The notes under the pieces were generated by a model, which was not told where the DNA came from, did no database searches, and was given only the letters and a program-made list of their open reading frames with translations. A program made the translations under genes and the position numbers. Positions 1 to 6,483 of a stretch of DNA of 10,976 nucleotides are shown piece after piece (the first letter of the stretch is position 1; each line of letters begins with the position of its first letter). Location: the NCBI GenBank assembly GCA_900555195.1, contig USKC01000080.1, positions 1-10,976 on the forward strand. The letters run 5' to 3'. The stretch comes from an uncultured Lachnospiraceae bacterium (GTDB lineage: Bacteria > Bacillota > Clostridia > Lachnospirales > Lachnospiraceae).

Positions 1-72
1 CAGAGGAACACGCCGGCAGGAAGGGTGTCAGAACTCGGAGGGCGCCGGATCTTTTCTTAGCAAAAATGGTTC
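1..72. other. left edge, no identifiable gene
   Basis: Nothing here can be assigned. The plus-strand frame starting at base 1 stays open to a TAG at 58-60, so these bases could be the last codons of a gene off the left edge, but twenty codons are too few to judge and the other frames are open as well. No terminator hairpin with a T-run separates it from the promoter at 73-101. Confidence 0.2.
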
Positions 73-101
73 TTGTATTTCGCAACATTTGAATATACAA
101 T
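73..101 (+). promoter_or_regulatory. sigma-A-type promoter of the CDF exporter
   Basis: A -35 box TTGTAT (73-78) is followed by a 17-base spacer and a -10 box TACAAT (96-101). Transcription would begin near 108. The leader before the gene is then too short for a metal riboswitch, and an ATG at 110 would be essentially at the transcript end, which favours the start at 134. Confidence 0.6.
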
Positions 102-133
102 AGGAAGAAATGTTCACAACGGAGGTGCTTCGC

Positions 134-1303
134 ATGCTTAAGCTGCTTGCAAGAATATTGATAAAGGATCATGATCAGGTACAGCTGCCGGAAGTACGGC
201 AGGCGTACGGCGTTCTGTGCGGAGCGGTGGGAATCGGCCTGAATGCGCTGCTGTTTTTCGGCAAGTTTCTGGCCGGCCTCATCAGCAATTCCATCGCCAT
301 CACTGCCGATGCGTTTAACAATCTTTCCGATGCCGGTTCTTCCCTGATCACGCTCGTGGGCTTCAAAATGGCCGGGCAGGAGCCTGACCACAGCCATCCT
401 TTCGGCCATGGAAGGATCGAATATCTGACCGGCCTGTTCGTCTCCCTTTTGATCCTGCTCATGGGAGCGGAACTGATAAAGTCTTCCATAGATAAAATCA
501 TCCATCCGGAAGCCACGCTCTGCACGCCCGTAGTCATCGGCATTCTGGTGGCCTCCATCCTTGTGAAGTTCTATATGTTTCTGTATAACCGCAGGATTGG
601 AATCAGGATCGAAAGCGCGGCCATGACCGCCACAGCAACGGACAGCTTCAGCGACATGCTCTCCACCGCCGTGGTACTGGCTTCCACAATTATCGGATAT
701 CTGACCGGTTTACATATCGACGGCTGGTGCGGCCTCCTGGTGGGTCTGTTCATTCTTTTTGCAGGCCTGCGTTCCGCCAAGGAAACCATCAGCCCCCTTC
801 TGGGCCAGCCTCCGCAGAAGGAATTTGTCGACCAAATCGAACATTTGGTTTTAAGCAACCCGGAAATCCTGGGTCTCCATGATCTGGTGGTGCATGATTA
901 CGGCCCGGGGCGGGTCATGATCTCTCTGCACGCCGAAGTGCCCGCTTCAGGCGATATGCTGCATCTGCACGATACCATCGACAATATAGAACGGGAATTA
1001 AAAAAGACACTCCGCTGCGATGCGGTCATCCACATGGATCCCATTCTCACAGACGATGAAGAGACCAACCGTCTCAAAGCCCAGATCACCCTTCTGCTGC
1101 ACCAGCTTGAGCCCTCATTGAACCTGCATGACTTCCGCATCGTGAAAGGGCCAACCCATACGAATATCATCTTCGATATACTCGTTCCCTTCGGCCTTTC
1201 CATTAGGGATGATGAAATCCTGCACCATATGCAGAATAAAATCCACGAAATCGATCCGCACTATTATGCAGTAATCAATATCGACAAGGATTACAACAGC
1301 TGA
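134..1303 (+). CDS. cation diffusion facilitator (CDF) metal exporter, probably Mn(II)-type
   Basis: Membrane antiporter exporting a divalent metal from the cytoplasm in exchange for protons. The start at 134 is chosen because GGAGGTG (121-127) sits six bases before it; an in-frame ATG at 110 has no such site. The protein is 389 residues: about six membrane helices up to residue ~212, then a soluble part. Helix 2 carries N62-xxx-D66 and helix 5 carries D170-xxx-D174. In the family, zinc exporters usually have H/DxxxD with HxxxD, whereas Asn-Asp plus Asp-Asp is the site reported for manganese exporters such as pneumococcal MntE, so manganese is the inferred substrate. A His-rich loop HSHPFGHGR (86-94) lies between helices 2 and 3. 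The soluble part appears duplicated: residues ~226-303 and ~311-386 share the pattern LHD, a beta hairpin, VP, a helix, then a final beta strand. The family call is certain; the metal is an inference. Confidence 0.93.
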   Translation: MLKLLARILIKDHDQVQLPEVRQAYGVLCGAVGIGLNALLFFGKFLAGLISNSIAITADAFNNLSDAGSSLITLVGFKMAGQEPDHSHPFGHGRIEYLTGLFVSLLILLMGAELIKSSIDKIIHPEATLCTPVVIGILVASILVKFYMFLYNRRIGIRIESAAMTATATDSFSDMLSTAVVLASTIIGYLTGLHIDGWCGLLVGLFILFAGLRSAKETISPLLGQPPQKEFVDQIEHLVLSNPEILGLHDLVVHDYGPGRVMISLHAEVPASGDMLHLHDTIDNIERELKKTLRCDAVIHMDPILTDDEETNRLKAQITLLLHQLEPSLNLHDFRIVKGPTHTNIIFDILVPFGLSIRDDEILHHMQNKIHEIDPHYYAVINIDKDYNS

Positions 1304-1337
1304 CCTCTCACCGCTCCCAATCCAACTGAAGCCAGCC

Positions 1338-1369
1338 TTGCGGCACAGTCTTTCGCCGCTGTGCCGCAA
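1338..1369. repeat. perfect 11-bp inverted repeat after the CDF gene
   Basis: TTGCGGCACAG (1338-1348) is mirrored exactly by CTGTGCCGCAA (1359-1369) around a 10-base loop. No T-run follows on either strand, so it is not a classical intrinsic terminator, although it may still end or protect the CDF transcript. A second, smaller stem (CCGCAG 1379-1384 with CTGCGG 1392-1397) follows directly. The core CGGCACAG recurs at 1452-1459 inside the next promoter, which raises the possibility of a protein binding site. Confidence 0.6.
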
Positions 1370-1438
1370 AGCCAGGAGCCGCAGCAGACTTCTGCGGGCA
1401 GGTAGGAATGCAGTGGATGCGAAACAGGAAAATAGCAG

Positions 1439-1472
1439 TTGACAAAACACACGGCACAGTGTAAGGTATAAT
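1439..1472 (+). promoter_or_regulatory. putative promoter of the ABC exporter leader
   Basis: A perfect TTGACA (1439-1444) and a perfect TATAAT (1467-1472) are present, but they are 22 bases apart, well over the usual 17. Either the spacing is regulatory (an activator that bends DNA), or only one box is used: TTGACA also has a weak TAAGGT partner at 17 bases (1462-1467). The spacer contains CGGCACAG (1452-1459), a third copy of the core of the inverted repeat at 1338-1369. A short stem, ACCGC (1490-1494) with GCGGT (1501-1505), lies at the start of the predicted transcript. Confidence 0.5.
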
Positions 1473-1552
1473 TAATCTTGAAGCATCTGACCGCATACAG
1501 GCGGTTCTGGTTTGATTATTTTCTGTTTATTTTAAGAAAGGAGGAAGCCTTG

Positions 1553-1630
1553 ATGTTCAGACAGAATGTTCGATTTTTAATTCACAATCATGGTTTGGCA
1601 TATGGTTGCCTCCGGGTACAAATCGTCTGA
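1553..1630 (+). CDS. putative leader peptide controlling the ABC exporter
   Basis: A 25-codon open frame starts with ATG eight bases after a strong AAAGGAGG (1537-1544) and stops at TGA 1628-1630. The peptide begins MFRQNVRFLIHNHG and ends CLRVQIV. It has no recognisable domain, and a protein function is not suggested. Its place is informative: about 75 bases after the predicted transcription start, 58 bases before an intrinsic terminator (1689-1718), and ahead of a two-gene exporter. This is the layout of ribosome-mediated attenuation, as reported for the bmrB leader in front of bmrCD in Bacillus subtilis and for leaders of antibiotic-inducible resistance genes. A TTG at 1550 is in frame and could serve instead. 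Coding capacity is visible; the regulatory role is inferred. Confidence 0.6.
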   Translation: MFRQNVRFLIHNHGLAYGCLRVQIV

Positions 1631-1645
1631 TGACCGGCATTTTCA

Positions 1646-1662
1646 CATGCGTTTTTCGCGTG
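1646..1662 (+). promoter_or_regulatory. hairpin between leader ORF and attenuator
   Basis: CATGCG (1646-1651) pairs with CGCGTG (1657-1662) around a TTTTT loop, with one G-T wobble. It lies between the leader stop codon and the terminator, where an anti-terminator or anti-anti-terminator element would be expected. A ribosome stalled near the end of the leader ORF would reach towards its left side. No convincing complement to the terminator's left arm was found by eye. Confidence 0.35.
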
Positions 1663-1688
1663 CGGGCCAAAGAATGAAGGCGGCTTTT

Positions 1689-1718
1689 ACCACGACGGGT
1701 AACCGGCGTGGTTTTTTT
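1689..1718 (+). terminator. intrinsic terminator upstream of the ABC genes (probable attenuator)
   Basis: ACCACG-A-CGG (1689-1698) pairs with CCG-G-CGTGGT (1703-1712) around a GTAA tetraloop, with one A/G mismatch, and runs into seven T (1712-1718). It lies after the leader ORF and about 150 bases before the first ABC gene on the same strand. It would stop transcription from the upstream promoter unless prevented, so it reads as an attenuator rather than as the end of the CDF transcript, which stops almost 400 bases earlier. Confidence 0.75.
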
Positions 1719-1869
1719 CGCTCTTTTTCCTGATGGCCTTGCACGTTTTTTATTTCCATCACCATTCCTCACGCAGACATTGGCTTTCAAAAACGAGGGA
1801 TTGAGGGAAGCAATCCGCGCCGGTTTCCACATCTTATGAGTTCACAACACAAAGGGGGATTTCGTCATT
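1719..1869 (+). other. leader stretch between attenuator and first ABC gene
   Basis: No convincing gene is present. A small stem, GGATTG (1798-1803) with CAATCC (1811-1816), is visible, as is the ribosome binding site AAAGGGGGAT (1851-1860) of the ABC gene starting at 1870. No clear second promoter was recognised here, so expression is likely to depend on read-through of the attenuator. Confidence 0.4.
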
Positions 1870-3603
1870 ATGAAAAAATTATCCAGCTATCTGCGTCAGC
1901 ATACCTTCGGGTATCTGACCGTCTTCTTTTCCATGGCGATCGCCGTGTCCCTGGATATGCTTTCTCCGCAGGTCACAAGGCTCATCGTGGATGATGTAAT
2001 TGTAGGAGGGAATACGGGAGAACTGGCCTACCTGTTAGGCGCTCTCCTAATAATCGGTGCGGGAAGGTGTATCTTCGGTTACGTCAAGGAGTTTACCTCC
2101 GACCTGATCGGTTCTTCCATCGCCACGGATATCCGAGAGGATCTGTTCACCTATCTGCAGTCACTTGGTGCAGATTTTTTTGACAAGAACAACACGGGCG
2201 AACTGATGAGCCGGGTTAAGGACGACATCGATCGGATCTGGAATGCGGTGGGCTATGTGAGCATGCTTCTCATGGAAGTGATCTTCCATACCTGCCTCGT
2301 CCTCTTCTGCATGTACAACCTGAACTGGAAACTGGCGCTGATCCCAACGGCGGCCATGATTATAACCGGCATCATCGCCGTGTTTGAAGAACGCCGTCTC
2401 GGCGCCGTATATGAGGAAATCAGTGAAGAGAACGCTGTCCTGAACTCCGTGGCGGAAGAAAACCTGGCCGGCGTGCGCACCGTCAAGGCTTTCGCCAGAG
2501 AAACCTATGAAATCCGGAAATTTCTTTCCCACAACAAGCGCTATTATGAGCTGAACATGAAGCAGTCCCGGGTTTTCGTGAAATATTATCCCTGTTTCTC
2601 CCTCATCACCAAACTGCTGCCGCTCATCGTCCTTCTTCTGGGCGGACGGCAGGTGATCGCGGGTCAGCTTTCTCTTGGTAGCCTGAGCGCATTTGTGGAA
2701 TATTCCATGAATATCGTATGGCCCATGGAAATGCTGGGCTGGCTTTCCAATGATTTCTCCTCAGGCGTGGGCAGCTACAGAAAGATACGGAAAATCTACA
2801 ATTCCAAACCCTCCATCACCGAACCGGAGGTCCCGAAACGGCTGGAACACGTCAGCGGAAAAATCGAGTTCAGGAATGTGGGCTTTCACAAAGAAGACGG
2901 GCATGCGATCCTGCACGATATCTCCTTTCGCATTGAGCCAGGCAAAACCCTCGGCATCATGGGGGCTACCGGAGCCGGGAAAACGTCCATCATCCAGCTG
3001 CTGGAACGCCTTTATGATGCCACGGAAGGCTCTATCCTGCTGGATGATGTAAATATTAAGGAATTGTCCCTGCAGCAGCTTCGGGGCAGCATCTCTCTGG
3101 TCATGCAGGACGTGTTCCTCTTCTCAGATACGATCAGCGAAAACGTCCGCCTGGGGAAAAGGGAACTGGTGGGTGAAGAGGATATCCGCTGCGCCGCCGA
3201 AAGCGCCCAGGCCAGCGCATTCATTGAACGGCTGAGCGAACAATACGAAACCGTCATCGGGGAACGCGGGGTAGGGCTGTCCGGCGGTCAGAAGCAGCGC
3301 ATCAGCATCGCCAGGGCGATTGCCAAACACAATCCCGTCCTCATCCTGGATGATTCCACCAGCGCGCTGGACATGGAAACCGAATACGCTATCCAGCAAG
3401 CTCTGCTCGCGCTTCCGGATACCACCAAGATCATCATCGCGCACCGCATCAGCGCCGTACGCCATGCGGATGAAATCATCGTCCTGGAAGGCGGCGCCAT
3501 CAAGGAACGCGGAACCCATGAAAGCCTGCTCGGGCAGAAGGGTCTGTACTATGAAACCTGGGAAGCCCAGTACGGCGCTATTCTCACGCAAAAGGAGGCA
3601 TAA
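1870..3603 (+). CDS. ABC exporter half-transporter, subunit with degenerate catalytic site
   Basis: Type IV-fold ABC exporter subunit (577 residues): six membrane helices in about residues 13-290, then a nucleotide-binding domain. Motifs are Walker A GATGAGKT (365-372), signature LSGGQ (470-474), Walker B LILDDSTSALD with D494 followed by D495, and switch histidine H525. The residue after the Walker B aspartate is normally the catalytic glutamate; here it is Asp. Paired with the intact glutamate and altered signature of the next gene's product, this is the asymmetry of heterodimeric exporters such as BmrCD, LmrCD and TM287/288, and this gene corresponds to the BmrC-like partner. The stop codon is three bases before the next ATG, so the two are one operon. 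Substrates are probably hydrophobic drugs or a peptide/lipid; the sequence does not settle which. Regulation is probably through the leader at 1553-1718. Confidence 0.95.
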   Translation: MKKLSSYLRQHTFGYLTVFFSMAIAVSLDMLSPQVTRLIVDDVIVGGNTGELAYLLGALLIIGAGRCIFGYVKEFTSDLIGSSIATDIREDLFTYLQSLGADFFDKNNTGELMSRVKDDIDRIWNAVGYVSMLLMEVIFHTCLVLFCMYNLNWKLALIPTAAMIITGIIAVFEERRLGAVYEEISEENAVLNSVAEENLAGVRTVKAFARETYEIRKFLSHNKRYYELNMKQSRVFVKYYPCFSLITKLLPLIVLLLGGRQVIAGQLSLGSLSAFVEYSMNIVWPMEMLGWLSNDFSSGVGSYRKIRKIYNSKPSITEPEVPKRLEHVSGKIEFRNVGFHKEDGHAILHDISFRIEPGKTLGIMGATGAGKTSIIQLLERLYDATEGSILLDDVNIKELSLQQLRGSISLVMQDVFLFSDTISENVRLGKRELVGEEDIRCAAESAQASAFIERLSEQYETVIGERGVGLSGGQKQRISIARAIAKHNPVLILDDSTSALDMETEYAIQQALLALPDTTKIIIAHRISAVRHADEIIVLEGGAIKERGTHESLLGQKGLYYETWEAQYGAILTQKEA

Positions 3604-3606
3604 ATC

Positions 3607-5385
3607 ATGGCCGTGAATTCTTATAGAAAAGATGAAACCACCATAACCGCAGGGAAAGCGGCCACACTGGCCCGCCTCTTCTCCTATCTTCTGGCCTATA
3701 AAAAACAGATCGCAGGCGTGCTTCTCATCATGGCTTTCTGCGTATTTGTCAACCTGGTTAATCCGCTGATTATGGAATCTGCCGTGGACGATTACATCTC
3801 TGCAGGGGACCTGTCCGGCCTCTCCCGGCTGATCCTGATCGCCGTCCTGCTCAATCTGATCATGGTGGCAGGCATCAAAATCCGTATGTACGTCATGGCA
3901 AAAGTCTGCAACAATATCCTGGTCACAATCCGGCAGGAACTCTACGTCCATATCCAGACCCTGGACTTTTCCTTTTTCGACAGCCGGCCCACAGGAAAAA
4001 TTCTGGCGCGCATCATCGGGGATATTAATTCCCTGAAAGATGTGCTGTCCAACTGCGTGACCACGCTAATCCCTGATTTTATCACCATCAGCGCCGTAGC
4101 CGTCATCATGTTCGCAAAGGATCCGCTGCTCGCCGCAGCCGCCATGATCAGCCTGCCGCTGATGGCTGCGGGCATCTGGTACATCCAGACCCGTTCCCAT
4201 GTGCGCTGGCAGATTCACCGGAAGAAATCTTCCAACCTGAACGCATTCGTTCACGAGGATCTTTCCGGCATCCGCATCATCCAGAGTTTTCATGCGGAAG
4301 GCGAGACCATGGACACTTTCCGGCACCTCACCAAGGAACATCGCCAGTCCTTTGTGGATGCGGTGCGGCTCAATGATGCCGTCGGCCCCATCATCGACCT
4401 GTGCTGGGCCATCGGGATGTTCTCCCTGTATTTTATGGGCATCGTCATCCTGGGGACGGACAGGGTTTCCATCGGCACGTTCCTGGCCTTCGGAACCTAT
4501 CTGTCCATGTTCTGGCATCCGATCATGAACCTGAGCAATTTCTATAACCAGATGATTACCAATATCGCCGGTGCGGAACGGGTATTTGAAATCATGGATA
4601 CTCCGCCGGCCATCAAAGATGCCGAAGGGGTGGGCACGCTTCCTCCCATCAAAGGGGAGGTGGTCTTTGACCGTGTTTCCTTTTCCTATGACAGCACAGT
4701 AAAGGTGCTCAATCAGGTGAGCTTCCACATCACTCCGGGCGAAACCATCGCCCTTGTGGGTCCCACCGGCGCGGGCAAAACCACCATCGTGAACCTGATC
4801 AGCCGTTTCTATGACATCCAGGAAGGGCATGTTACCATAGACGGTTATGATGTGCGCGACGTGTCCATCGAAAGTCTCCGCAGGCAGATGGGGATCATGA
4901 CTCAGGACAATTTTCTCTTCTCCGGCACCATCCGCGACAACATCAGATACGGCAAACTGGATGCAACGGATGAAGAGATCGTCGCAGCGGCCAAAGCGGT
5001 CAATGCACATGCGTTCATCATGAAGCTGGAAAAAGGATATGATACCGTGCTGAGCGAACGGGGCGGAGGCCTCTCCATCGGCCAAAAGCAGCTTCTCGCC
5101 TTCGCCCGTACCATGGTCTCCGATCCGCGCATCCTGATCCTGGATGAAGCCACTTCCAGCATCGATACCAAAACAGAACTGCTGGTCCAGGAGGGCATCG
5201 AACATCTGCTGAAAGGCCGTACCTCCTTCGTCATCGCCCACCGCCTCTCCACGATCCAGAAGGCGGATCGGATCTTCGTCATCGACAACGGCACCATCGT
5301 CGAAGAAGGAAATGCAGCGCAGCTCATGGAAAAGAAGGGATTCTATTACAACCTCTATATGAGCCAATTTAAAAACGTATCGTAA
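3607..5385 (+). CDS. ABC exporter half-transporter, subunit with catalytic glutamate
   Basis: Second subunit (592 residues) of the heterodimeric exporter, translated from an ATG nine bases after AAGGAGG at the end of the preceding gene. Six membrane helices occupy roughly residues 30-310. The ATPase domain has Walker A GPTGAGKT (385-392), Walker B ILILDEATSSID with D513-E514, and switch histidine H545. Its signature is LSIGQ (489-493) rather than LSGGQ. In the dimer each ATP site combines the Walker motifs of one subunit with the signature of the other, so one site is fully canonical (this subunit's Glu with the partner's LSGGQ) and the other is doubly degenerate (the partner's Asp with this LSIGQ). 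This matches BmrD-type partners, though it lacks the long extracellular insertion that makes Bacillus BmrD larger. A strong terminator follows 17 bases after the stop. Confidence 0.95.
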   Translation: MAVNSYRKDETTITAGKAATLARLFSYLLAYKKQIAGVLLIMAFCVFVNLVNPLIMESAVDDYISAGDLSGLSRLILIAVLLNLIMVAGIKIRMYVMAKVCNNILVTIRQELYVHIQTLDFSFFDSRPTGKILARIIGDINSLKDVLSNCVTTLIPDFITISAVAVIMFAKDPLLAAAAMISLPLMAAGIWYIQTRSHVRWQIHRKKSSNLNAFVHEDLSGIRIIQSFHAEGETMDTFRHLTKEHRQSFVDAVRLNDAVGPIIDLCWAIGMFSLYFMGIVILGTDRVSIGTFLAFGTYLSMFWHPIMNLSNFYNQMITNIAGAERVFEIMDTPPAIKDAEGVGTLPPIKGEVVFDRVSFSYDSTVKVLNQVSFHITPGETIALVGPTGAGKTTIVNLISRFYDIQEGHVTIDGYDVRDVSIESLRRQMGIMTQDNFLFSGTIRDNIRYGKLDATDEEIVAAAKAVNAHAFIMKLEKGYDTVLSERGGGLSIGQKQLLAFARTMVSDPRILILDEATSSIDTKTELLVQEGIEHLLKGRTSFVIAHRLSTIQKADRIFVIDNGTIVEEGNAAQLMEKKGFYYNLYMSQFKNVS

Positions 5386-5402
5386 CGGTTCATAGCGAGG
5401 GG

Positions 5403-5463
5403 AAACAGGGGCAAAAGCAGGCGTTAAGCTCGCTTATACGCATGCTCTTGCCCCTGTTTTTTT
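5403..5463 (+). terminator. terminator of the ABC operon overlapping the end of the MerR gene
   Basis: AAACAGGGGCAA (5403-5414) pairs perfectly with TTGCCCCTGTTT (5448-5459), and seven T (5457-5463) complete a rho-independent terminator for the plus-strand ABC genes. The loop and right arm contain the stop codon and last codons of the convergent MerR gene. On the minus strand only three T follow the stem, so termination in that direction would be weaker. Confidence 0.85.
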
Positions 5464-6263
5464 ATGCCCACTTCCAGCCGTGTTATAAATTCAGACGGCT
5501 CCGCCGTGTAACGATTGTCCACCGGATACCATTCCAGCACGTTTTCATCCGTCTCATACCCCAGTCTGTCCGCCTCCTCCAGAAGCCGCCTAGCCCATCT
5601 GCCCGAATTCCTATAACTGCCCTTGTAATACACGGTCAGGTAATCCCCCTCCGGCAGTTCCATGAACTCCTCTCCCGCTCCGTCTTCCTCCAGCAGAATA
5701 AACACGGAATAAAACACATTTTCAATCCCGCCGCGCACATCTTCCGCAGACATGCTGGCCCCGATCTGCCTCTCCCCAAGGCTTCTTATTTTATCCTCAT
5801 GGCGCTTCTGAAGTTTTTTTACCGCATAATCCATCTCTTCGTCCCGCCGTATCTCCACGTTCAGCCTCAGACAGTTCCTCCTGGGATACCGCTTCCGCTC
5901 AATCCGGCCTTCCTCCACATTCCTGCACTCCTGCAGAAGACATGTCCGTTCCCGTATTGAACGCTCGATTTGCCGAAGCCGCCTCTGCTGCTCCTGCACC
6001 TTCTCCATTTCCCATGTGAGCAACCGAAATGTGCTCTCCATATTCTGGCAGTCCAGATATTCCCGGATCTGCTTCATGGAAACCCCCAGCGTCAGCAGAT
6101 CGCGTATGATATTCAAACGGTATATATCCTTCAGAGAATACAGCCGATAATTGTTCTTCCCCCTCTTCGGAGAAAGGGCTCCGATCTCTTCATAATATCT
6201 CAGCGAATCCGTACCGATCCCATATAACCTTGAAATCTCCCCTACCGTATAATAATCCTTCAT
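5424..6263 (-). CDS. MerR-family regulator with BmrR/GyrI-like ligand-binding domain
   Basis: Transcription factor of 279 residues. Residues 1-70 are the winged-helix DNA-binding domain (YYTVGEISRLYGIG, then LRYYEEIGALSP and NYRLYSLKD, typical of the family). About 76-115 form the long dimerising coiled coil. Residues ~135-270 look like a GyrI-like effector domain, with the ending EWYPVDNRYTAEPSEFITRL that resembles the drug pocket of BmrR, so it probably senses an organic compound rather than a metal; no metal-ligand cysteine cluster is seen. The start at 6263 follows GGGAGAG; an in-frame ATG at 6275 is an alternative adding four residues. Frames extending further upstream would run through the promoter region and are rejected. 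It diverges from the YitT gene, whose promoter has the MerR-type 19-bp spacer, so that gene is the likely target, with autoregulation. Confidence 0.92.
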   Translation of the reverse strand: MKDYYTVGEISRLYGIGTDSLRYYEEIGALSPKRGKNNYRLYSLKDIYRLNIIRDLLTLGVSMKQIREYLDCQNMESTFRLLTWEMEKVQEQQRRLRQIERSIRERTCLLQECRNVEEGRIERKRYPRRNCLRLNVEIRRDEEMDYAVKKLQKRHEDKIRSLGERQIGASMSAEDVRGGIENVFYSVFILLEEDGAGEEFMELPEGDYLTVYYKGSYRNSGRWARRLLEEADRLGYETDENVLEWYPVDNRYTAEPSEFITRLEVGIKKQGQEHAYKRA

Positions 6264-6369
6264 TTTCTCTCCCATCACCCCCGCCTTGCATATGCTGTTC
6301 CGCTCTCCGCCGCCAGCATATGCGGAGGGCAAAACAGCAACCGCATGCTTAATTTTTTTCAACGGCCTC

Positions 6370-6400
6370 TTGACCTTAGTATTATACCAAAGTTTATACT
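6370..6400 (+). promoter_or_regulatory. MerR-type 19-bp-spacer promoter of the YitT gene
   Basis: TTGACC (6370-6375) and TATACT (6395-6400) are separated by 19 bases. MerR regulators activate promoters with 19-20 base spacers by twisting the DNA. The spacer contains an imperfect dyad centred on GTATTATAC (about 6379-6387) that extends outwards as CCTTA...AAG. It also contains the -10 box of the opposite promoter, so one bound regulator dimer could act on both genes. Confidence 0.75.
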
Positions 6401-6409
6401 CATACTCAA
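6381..6409 (-). promoter_or_regulatory. autoregulated promoter of the MerR gene
   Basis: Read on the minus strand, TTGAGT (6409-6404) and TATAAT (6386-6381) are 17 bases apart. The -10 box lies inside the spacer of the rightward promoter, so the two promoters overlap face to face. MerR-family repressor/activators commonly hold their own gene down from such a shared site. Confidence 0.7.
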
Positions 6410-6483
6410 ACGAATCGAAACAGACTCCGTTCTGTCCGCTCAAAATGCAGAATTCATATTTTTTAAGAAAAGAGGGATTCATC

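Noticed and set aside
110..133. Upstream ATG at 110 as start of the CDF exporter
   Set aside because: It lies almost at the predicted transcription start and has no ribosome site, while GGAGGTG is correctly placed for the ATG at 134.
1..133. yybP-ykoY manganese riboswitch ahead of the Mn-type exporter
   Set aside because: The promoter at 73-101 leaves a leader of only about 25 bases and no matching structure was seen.
1338..1397. Inverted repeats after the CDF gene as intrinsic terminators
   Set aside because: Stems are good but no T-run follows on either strand; recorded only as repeats.
3124..3951. Antisense open frame (275 codons) across the ABC gene junction
   Set aside because: Same shadow composition, opposite conserved ATPase motifs, no ribosome site and no family resemblance.
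4066..5367. Long antisense open frame (433 codons) opposite the second ABC gene
   Set aside because: It reads the exact complement of a strongly conserved ABC gene. The composition is that of a codon-bias shadow (rich in His, Asp and Gly), with no recognisable domain or convincing start.
6276..6482. Extended MerR frame starting near 6482
   Set aside because: It would run through both promoters and into the start of the divergent YitT gene, and the extra residues resemble nothing in the MerR family.
6286..6483. ATG at 6286 (or 6445) as start of the YitT gene
   Set aside because: 6286 is upstream of the promoter at 6370-6400, and 6445 has no ribosome site. The TTG at 6484 has GAGGG at proper spacing.
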